NCBI GenBank assembly: GCA_029932495.1 | Contig: JAOZPY010000182.1 | Coordinates: 1-6,061 of the forward strand | DNA length: 6,061 bases | Direction of reading: 5' to 3' | Source: Desulfobacterales bacterium | Lineage (GTDB): Bacteria; Desulfobacterota; Desulfobacteria; Desulfobacterales; JAFDCJ01 | Shown: one piece after another, positions 1 through 6,061 of the stretch | Layout: the number at the start of each line of letters is the position of its first letter | Position numbering within the stretch: the stretch's first letter is position 1 | Notes under the pieces: generated by a model | The model's database searches: none | Told to the model about the DNA's origin: nothing | Seen by the model: only the letters and a program-made list of their open reading frames with translations | Made by a program: the position numbers and the translations under genes

Positions 1-2495
1 TGGCTGAGGCCGGGCTGTATTTTGCCGGCATGGACAGCTGGTACAACAGCGGTGTGAGCTACACCTCGCCCATGCAGGAGCGTTGCCAGAAAAACTATAT
101 CATCATCATGACCGATGGCGAGCCCACCAAAGATCAGGACTGGCACTTGACCTCGGGGGCCTACATTAACGGCGATACCATCGGCGATTTCGACAATGAC
201 GGCAATGATCCGGGCGGTTACGACAATTACGGTTCTGATTACCTGGACGATGTGGCTGCTTACCTTTATGAGAGTGACTGTAACCCCGGCCTGGGGGACG
301 GAACGTCCTTTGACAAGCAGAATATCATCACCTTTACCATCGGGTTCCAGAGCAACCAGCAACTGCTGCAGGATACCGCTGCCAACGGCGGCGGGGTATA
401 TTACACAGCCACCAATTATTCGGAGCTCAGTGAAGCCTTTTACCAGATTATGTCGAGCATTTCCGAAGAAAACGCCGTGTTCGTAGCCCCGGTAGTGCCA
501 ATCAGCCGCATGAACCGGACCTATGCCGGAGACCGAATCTATCTCGGCTTTTTCAAACCCCAGCTAAACGGCCGCTGGATCGGCAATATCAAGCGCTACG
601 GTCTGGGAAACGACGGCACCCTTTATGATGCGACCGGCATGGTTGCCACCACCGATGACGGGCTTATCAAGGACAATGCACTGTCGTATTGGACATCCTT
701 GGGCAATGACGGCCCGGATGTCGAAGCCGGTGGAGCTGCGGAAGTGTTGGGTTTGCTGATTGACAGCACGGCTTCGCGTAATCTGTATACTTACACCGGA
801 TCCCTGGCGTTGCTCACCGATGCGTCCAACGCCTTTGTAACGACCAATACCAGTCTGACCAATGCCATGCTGGATGTCGCCGATGATACCGAACGACAGA
901 ATTTGATCAATTCGATCCACCAAGGGGAGTTCGGCGATATCGTCCATTCTGAGCCGGTGGTGGTCTATTATGCCGATCCGGACGGGGATCCGGCCACCGA
1001 GGATGCCAAGAGCATGATTTTTACCGGCAGCAACGACGGCCTGCTGCACTGCATCGATGACGATGACGGCAGCGAGGCCTGGGGGTTTATCCCTCCGGAT
1101 CAATTGAACCGCTTGAAACTGCTGGATAACAATGATCACGATTATTTCCTGGATGGTTCTCCGGTGGTCTATTACGGCCAGAGCCAAAAAATTATTATTA
1201 TGGGAGAACGGCGTGGGGGATTCAATTACAATGCGCTGGACATTACAACATACAACGCCCCTCAGTGGCTCTATACCATTTCAGACCGCATCCTGGACCC
1301 CGATCCCACCAACGATCCGGATACGGATTCCTATGAGCTCCTGGGTCAGTCCTGGGGCAAGCCCGAACGGGCTACCATTGCCACCGATACGACGGTGACT
1401 ATCAGCGGGGAGCCGGACTGCAATTTAAACATCAGCACCTCCGCCGAGGATGTGTTTATAATCCCCGGCGGTTATGACAACAACCAGGATCTGCAGACCC
1501 CTAACGCCCAGGATTCCGTCGGTCGGGCGCTGCTGGCCGTCAACGTCAGCACCGGGCAGCTGATCAGCAATTTTCACTTCAGTGCCGTCAGCCATACCAG
1601 CTTGGGCATGACCCACTGTATTGTGGATACCTCGGCATTTGATCCCGATGGTGACGGCATTGTCAGCCGGGTTTATGCCGGTGATCTGGGCGGCAACGTG
1701 TTTGCTTACAAAGATGATGAACTGGAGAGTTATACTGTCTGTGGTGAAACGATTTCCCAGGTCGTCGTCGACGGCAGCTGGACAGCGACAAAACTGTTTT
1801 CCGCTTCTGCGGTCGACGGTGTTCAGCGCAAAATACTCTATGCGCCGGATGCCGTTGAAGAATCCTTTGGCGAATATATCTTTTTCGGCACCGGTGATCG
1901 GGCCGACCCGGGAGACACCGACGTGGTCAATCGCATCTATGCGGTTAAAAACGACTGGAGCACCACGGCAACACTGGACGAGACGGATCTGGTGGATGTC
2001 ACTGATGACCTCATCCAGCTGGGCAACGAGACACAAAAGCAGGCGGTACAAACGGATCTTGAAAATAACAAGGGGTGGTATATCCGGCTGGAAAATACCG
2101 GCGAAAAAGTGGTCGCTTCCCCCCGGGTGTATGCCGGAGTGGTGTATGTGACCACCTATACTCCCTCTTCAGACACATCAGAAGATCAAGGCGATGATCC
2201 TTGCGCGGTTTCCACAGTGCGTGGTATTGCCCGGCTGTACGCCTTGGATTATAAAACCGGGGCTTCGATGCATGAATTCAGCAGCGAGGTGGAAACCGAT
2301 GCCGGCGGCAATATCGTCTCACTGGGTAAAAAGGACCGCTCTGTGGCTATCGGTACTGCGATTCCCTCGGCCCCTGTGATCGCCGTTCTCAGCGGTGGAG
2401 CCCATATTTTTGTGGGAGTTGAAGGCGGTATTGTCAGTTTGCCGACCCTGGCTAACCAGGACATGTACCGCTATTACTGGACCCAGATTTTTTAG
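1..2495 (+). CDS. pilY1: PilY1-type type IV pilus tip/assembly protein (3' part, start outside window)
   Basis: This is the C-terminal part of a PilY1-family protein, the pilus-tip adhesin that promotes type IV pilus extension and opposes retraction. The frame is open to the left edge (codons from base 3 read AEAGLYFAG), so the Met at base 30 is internal. Residues are counted from that Met. The end of a von Willebrand A domain is visible at 1-145: a strand with IIIMTDGEP (MIDAS Asp29), an Asp-rich loop 53-60 (DFDNDGND), and ITFTIGF at 100-106. A linker follows with FFKPQLNGRWIGNIKRYGL. The PilY1 C-terminal beta-propeller covers about 300-821: HSEPVVVYY, FTGSNDGLLHCID, GERRGGFNYNALD, the loop DPDGDG (538-543) before YAGDLGGNV, and RLYALDYKTG. 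The loop matches the calcium site known in Pseudomonas PilY1. The end (YRYYWTQIF) resembles the usual Trp-containing terminus of the family. I see no RGD integrin-binding motif. Minor pilin genes normally precede pilY1 and probably lie to the left. Confidence 0.93.
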   Translation, partial: AEAGLYFAGMDSWYNSGVSYTSPMQERCQKNYIIIMTDGEPTKDQDWHLTSGAYINGDTIGDFDNDGNDPGGYDNYGSDYLDDVAAYLYESDCNPGLGDGTSFDKQNIITFTIGFQSNQQLLQDTAANGGGVYYTATNYSELSEAFYQIMSSISEENAVFVAPVVPISRMNRTYAGDRIYLGFFKPQLNGRWIGNIKRYGLGNDGTLYDATGMVATTDDGLIKDNALSYWTSLGNDGPDVEAGGAAEVLGLLIDSTASRNLYTYTGSLALLTDASNAFVTTNTSLTNAMLDVADDTERQNLINSIHQGEFGDIVHSEPVVVYYADPDGDPATEDAKSMIFTGSNDGLLHCIDDDDGSEAWGFIPPDQLNRLKLLDNNDHDYFLDGSPVVYYGQSQKIIIMGERRGGFNYNALDITTYNAPQWLYTISDRILDPDPTNDPDTDSYELLGQSWGKPERATIATDTTVTISGEPDCNLNISTSAEDVFIIPGGYDNNQDLQTPNAQDSVGRALLAVNVSTGQLISNFHFSAVSHTSLGMTHCIVDTSAFDPDGDGIVSRVYAGDLGGNVFAYKDDELESYTVCGETISQVVVDGSWTATKLFSASAVDGVQRKILYAPDAVEESFGEYIFFGTGDRADPGDTDVVNRIYAVKNDWSTTATLDETDLVDVTDDLIQLGNETQKQAVQTDLENNKGWYIRLENTGEKVVASPRVYAGVVYVTTYTPSSDTSEDQGDDPCAVSTVRGIARLYALDYKTGASMHEFSSEVETDAGGNIVSLGKKDRSVAIGTAIPSAPVIAVLSGGAHIFVGVEGGIVSLPTLANQDMYRYYWTQIF

Positions 2496-2521
2496 GGGCT
2501 AATATTTTTTTTAATCGGAAC

Positions 2522-2527
2522 AGGAGG
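2522..2527 (+). promoter_or_regulatory. Ribosome binding site that sets the start at 2533
   Basis: AGGAGG is followed by 5 nt and then ATG at 2533. An in-frame GTG at 2527 overlaps this site, so the ATG is the better start. The 37-bp gap after the pilY1 stop contains no credible terminator, which supports co-transcription. Confidence 0.8.
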
Positions 2528-2532
2528 TGCAG

Positions 2533-2985
2533 ATGATCAGACAGCACTTGTCCGCAAATAAAATCGGCATTGATATCGTTGCAGTGCTTGTAATCTTTTT
2601 TTGCAGCCTGCCATTGGTGGCGTTTTCCCAGCCGGTGGCCGGGTTTGATATCGACGACAGCGATCCTGTCAAACTGACATCAAAAATTATGGAAGTCCAT
2701 CCTGAAGAAGGGCGGCTGGTGGTTGCTGAACAGCAGGTTTGGATTGTTGATTTCATGCTGGGCAACGGGCAGCCGTTTAAAACCGCACTGGAAAACACCC
2801 ACGGTAATCCCATTTCACTTGAAACATTTGCCAAGCGGCAGTTGGTCATGGTGCAGGGTTTTAAATTGCCGGATGGCCGCATTATCGCCTTACGGGTGAA
2901 ACAGGTAAAGGAGCGGGAAAAATATAGAAATCACCGATCCAGAACAAGGCAACATCGGATGCGAGCGGTGCGCCCCATGCAATGA
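2533..2985 (+). CDS. Small exported protein behind pilY1, possible PilY2-like accessory protein
   Basis: This gene encodes a 150-residue protein of no firmly recognised family. A signal peptide is clear: a short basic start (MIRQHLSANK), a hydrophobic core (IDIVAVLVIFFCSLPLV) and a likely signal peptidase I site AFS|Q at 32/33. The internal Cys24 is not in a lipobox. The mature part (about 45-125) looks like a compact all-beta, OB-like fold: alternating strands KLTSKIMEVHP, GRLVVAEQQVWIVDF, a turn with ISLETFAKRQLVMVQG, then GRIIALRVKQV. This pattern recalls small periplasmic proteins of the PilY2/DUF5666 sort, but that is inference from shape and position. The spacing to pilY1 suggests one operon, so a role in pilus assembly is likely. 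The last 24 residues (127-150) are odd: 8 Arg, 2 His and several rare Arg codons (AGA, AGG, CGA), unlike the rest. This may be a genuine basic tail or the result of an indel in the A5 run at 2918-2922. Confidence 0.8.
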   Translation: MIRQHLSANKIGIDIVAVLVIFFCSLPLVAFSQPVAGFDIDDSDPVKLTSKIMEVHPEEGRLVVAEQQVWIVDFMLGNGQPFKTALENTHGNPISLETFAKRQLVMVQGFKLPDGRIIALRVKQVKEREKYRNHRSRTRQHRMRAVRPMQ

Positions 2986-3047
2986 CTGTCGCCTTGTGAA
3001 TAAGATGCGTATTTTGAGATCTGCCAGAAAAGTGCTTTTAGTAAAAA

Positions 3048-3089
3048 AAAGCGCCGTGCCCGTTTAAGGGCACGGCGCTTTGCGTTTTT
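3048..3089. terminator. Bidirectional rho-independent terminator between convergent genes
   Basis: An 11-bp perfect GC-rich stem (GCGCCGTGCCC 3051-3061 with GGGCACGGCGC 3068-3078) has a 6-nt loop. It extends to 14 bp through flanking AAA/TTT. On the minus strand the hairpin is followed by eight T (complement of A 3043-3050), a textbook terminator 19 nt past the LysM gene stop. On the plus strand it is followed by TTTGCGTTTTT, which is somewhat weaker, and it closes the pilY1 unit. It lies in the 114-bp gap between the two stop codons. Confidence 0.92.
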
Positions 3090-3099
3090 GCCATTCAGA

Positions 3100-4125
3100 T
3101 TATTCCAGCTTAAACGGCGTGATAATCTGCGCCCCGGCATGAAAGGCTTGACGCGAGTCAGTGACAATCACCGTGGCGGTGGTCTCTTCCGTGCGCAATA
3201 CCAGCAATTCTCCCAGCAGAACAGGGGTGAGGGTTGTTTCATATTCTTTTTCAGGATTAATGCGGTATTTTTCCTGCTTGAAGACCCAGTATAGCTGCCC
3301 GGCTCTGACGCCGTCCTTTTCTCCCTTGTTAATGAACGCGATGGCACTTTCTCCAAAAATCGTATCGTGCTCTTCTGCCGAGATAATCTGCCCTCGCAAG
3401 CCCTTGGGGCTGTCTTGCAGGCAGATGCGCGGCAGCCTGTGAACATAGGGCATCAATTTGTCACCGACGCGGATGGGCCGGTATGCCGCCACAATTCTGC
3501 CCAGTACAAACGCGGGCCTTACAAGGGTGATTTCCACGACTCCGGCCAGGTAATGCTGAATGCCGATGTATTTTTTGGTTTTGACATCCATGATGGGTTT
3601 TAAGGTGCGATAGATGGTATATCTTTCGCCCTTGGAGAGTGTGGCAGATTTTTCAGGCCGGATGTATACGAGGTCTCCGGTACTGATCATTTCCTTTTGA
3701 GCTTCAACTTTGAAAATAACAGCGCGGGGCGGTAACGCCTGCTGGCGGATAAATCCCACCCGTTCGATGGCAGCATAGCGGTAGAATATCAGCTTGTTCA
3801 GGTCGGGTTTTTCAACAGTTTTTTTCACCTGGACACCCTGGGCGCCCCGGCGACGGTAAAGGCGGATGCGCTGTCCCGGATAAATCCGGTGAGGGTTGGC
3901 AATCTGGCTGTTTTCCTTCCATAACTCAGGCCATTGCCAGGGGGTGTCGGAAAACTTCTGGGAAAGGTCCCAGAGGGTGTCGCCCTTCTGGACCGTGTAA
4001 TAAAAGCCGGTTTCGTATTGAACGGTTTGCTGGCATTGAGCGGTCGCTGGGATGAGGGAAGCCGCCAGCAGCAAAAAGAAAAATGCTGTGCACTGCAAAG
4101 GATTAAAGCGCAATTTGCTGATCAT
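3100..4125 (-). CDS. Secreted LysM-domain protein, probable TsaP-like pilus secretin-associated protein
   Basis: This gene encodes a 341-residue periplasmic or cell-wall-bound protein. The start ATG (4123-4125) has GGAG six nt upstream. Residues 1-29 form a signal peptide (core CTAFFFLLLAASLIPA, likely cut ATA|Q); Cys31 follows Gln, which does not fit a lipobox. Residues 43-90 are a LysM peptidoglycan-binding domain: YTVQKGDTLWDLSQKF, then PWQWPELWKENSQIANPH and IYPGQRIRLY. After a basic linker, residues 110-341 form a mostly beta C-terminal region with GDLVYIRP, GESAIAFINKGEKDGVRAGQ (259-278), LLGELLVLRTEETTATVIV and a final HAGAQI. TsaP, which binds peptidoglycan and the PilQ secretin in type IV pilus bacteria, is known to combine an N-terminal LysM with a C-terminal FlgT-like region. 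The wording of the LysM second half and the GEL(L/M)V segment fit that family. Location beside pilY1 supports this. The alternative is a general LysM envelope protein. LysM assignment is certain; the TsaP role is moderately likely. Confidence 0.9.
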   Translation of the reverse strand: MISKLRFNPLQCTAFFFLLLAASLIPATAQCQQTVQYETGFYYTVQKGDTLWDLSQKFSDTPWQWPELWKENSQIANPHRIYPGQRIRLYRRRGAQGVQVKKTVEKPDLNKLIFYRYAAIERVGFIRQQALPPRAVIFKVEAQKEMISTGDLVYIRPEKSATLSKGERYTIYRTLKPIMDVKTKKYIGIQHYLAGVVEITLVRPAFVLGRIVAAYRPIRVGDKLMPYVHRLPRICLQDSPKGLRGQIISAEEHDTIFGESAIAFINKGEKDGVRAGQLYWVFKQEKYRINPEKEYETTLTPVLLGELLVLRTEETTATVIVTDSRQAFHAGAQIITPFKLE

Positions 4126-4131
4126 CAGAAA

Positions 4132-4135
4132 CTCC
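4132..4135 (-). promoter_or_regulatory. Ribosome binding site of the LysM gene
   Basis: On the minus strand this reads GGAG, 6 nt before the ATG at 4125-4123. It fixes the start that gives a complete signal peptide. Confidence 0.65.
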
Positions 4136-4161
4136 GATTCTTTTTAACAGTTTGAATTTTT

Positions 4162-4182
4162 AACGCTCAGGATTCCAGCGTT
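4162..4182 (-). other. Small inverted repeat in the leader of the LysM gene
   Basis: AACGCT (4162-4167) and AGCGTT (4177-4182) form a 6-bp perfect inverted repeat with a 9-nt loop, 36 bp upstream of the start codon. It could be a leader hairpin or a protein-binding site. On the plus strand it is followed by T6, but no plus-strand gene is there to end. It is short enough to be chance. Confidence 0.3.
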
Positions 4183-4246
4183 TTTTCCCAAAATGCTCAA
4201 AATCACTTGTAAAAGACTTGTTGCGGGTTCATCAGGGAATCTGTAA

Positions 4247-4262
4247 TAAGATTATAAGATTA
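4247..4262. repeat. Tandem 8-bp direct repeat overlapping the promoter -10
   Basis: TAAGATTA occurs twice back to back (4247-4254 and 4255-4262). It covers the -10 hexamer and the promoter-proximal spacer of the putative LysM-gene promoter. It could be an operator, a slippage product or chance in AT-rich DNA. Confidence 0.5.
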
Positions 4263-4277
4263 TCGTCGAATTGTCAA
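4251..4277 (-). promoter_or_regulatory. Putative sigma-70 promoter of the LysM gene
   Basis: Read on the minus strand, TTGACA (4277-4272) and TATAAT (4256-4251) are both perfect consensus hexamers with a 15-bp spacer, slightly short of the ideal 17. A poorer -10 (TAATCT, 4254-4249) gives a 17-bp spacer. Either predicts a leader of about 120 nt before the ATG at 4125. The region is strongly AT-rich and lies just past the groEL terminator, where a promoter for the next gene is expected. Confidence 0.55.
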
Positions 4278-4326
4278 ATTTTTCACCACCGCTAGCTTAT
4301 ACTCAATTATAGATCACTAAAAGAAA

Positions 4327-4363
4327 AAGCCCCTGCGGGCATGTATAAATTCCGCAGGGGCTT
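4327..4363 (-). terminator. Rho-independent terminator of groEL
   Basis: A 12-bp perfect stem (AAGCCCCTGCGG 4327-4338 with CCGCAGGGGCTT 4352-4363) has a 13-nt loop. On the minus strand it is followed by a U-rich tract (TTTTTCTTTTA, complement of 4318-4328). It begins 31 nt past the groEL stop. It isolates groEL from the downstream LysM gene. On the plus strand a T6 run also follows within 5 nt, but no plus-strand gene precedes it. Confidence 0.9.
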
Positions 4364-4394
4364 GTGGTTTTTTGGACTGATTGCTGAACGGTCG

Positions 4395-6053
<1,659 letters not shown>

Positions 6054-6061
6054 CTTAATCT

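Noticed and set aside
30..32. ATG at 30 as the true start of the pilY1 gene
   Set aside because: The frame is open to the window edge, the VWA domain lacks its first half and MIDAS DxSxS motif, and no ribosome binding site precedes this ATG.
564..1187. Open frame on the minus strand opposite pilY1, with a similar one at 1425-2051
   Set aside because: Both are antisense shadows of a continuous PilY1 frame. Their composition is low-complexity Ile/Val/Gly, as expected from reversed Asp/Asn codons.
2481..2512. T8 run after the pilY1 stop as a terminator
   Set aside because: Only a 3-4 bp CCC/GGG pairing precedes it and the T run does not follow directly. The next gene begins 20 nt later with a strong ribosome binding site.
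2527..2529. GTG at 2527 as start of the small exported gene
   Set aside because: It overlaps the AGGAGG ribosome binding site, which is correctly spaced for the ATG at 2533.
2986..3099. Small RNA gene between the convergent genes
   Set aside because: Apart from the terminator hairpin I see no promoter or further structure in this 114-bp gap.
4162..4186. Plus-strand terminator in the LysM gene leader (6-bp stem followed by T6)
   Set aside because: The stem is weak and no plus-strand gene lies upstream that would need it. It is listed only as an inverted repeat.

Overview
The window most likely comes from a Gram-negative bacterium of the Desulfobacterota (Desulfobacterales-like), at roughly 50-55% GC. 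I infer this from the GroEL wording (start MAKLIKYDLKAREAML, the KSWGSPTVTKDG stretch and KTSDMAGDGTTTATVL) and from the pairing of a PilY1-type protein with its neighbours. No 16S or other decisive marker is present, so the lineage is a judgement from family resemblance.

Layout. Bases 1-2495 (+) carry the 3' part of a large PilY1-type type IV pilus tip/assembly protein; its start lies left of the window. After 37 bp, with an ideal ribosome binding site, comes a small exported protein (2533-2985, +) in the position that pilY2 occupies behind pilY1 in Pseudomonas. This rightward unit ends at a strong hairpin terminator (3048-3089) shared with a convergent gene. That gene (3100-4125, -) encodes a secreted LysM protein whose architecture resembles TsaP, the peptidoglycan-binding partner of the type IV pilus secretin. 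Its AT-rich upstream region holds a likely sigma-70 promoter and a roughly 120-nt leader. Next is the hairpin terminator of groEL (4327-4363) and then groEL itself (4395-6053, -), complete, with its start codon only 8 bp from the right edge. A groES gene and the heat-shock control region, if present, lie outside.

Function. The three genes left of 4125 can be read together as envelope and type IV pilus functions: a tip adhesin/retraction regulator, a small periplasmic accessory protein, and a cell-wall anchor for the outer-membrane pore. groEL is an unrelated housekeeping neighbour separated by its own terminator. No mobile element, CRISPR array, tRNA or rRNA is visible. The most unusual signal is a CxxCxxCxxC motif in the +1-shifted frame (one base downstream) after an A5 run near the end of the small pilus-linked gene. 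It raises the question of where that protein really ends.
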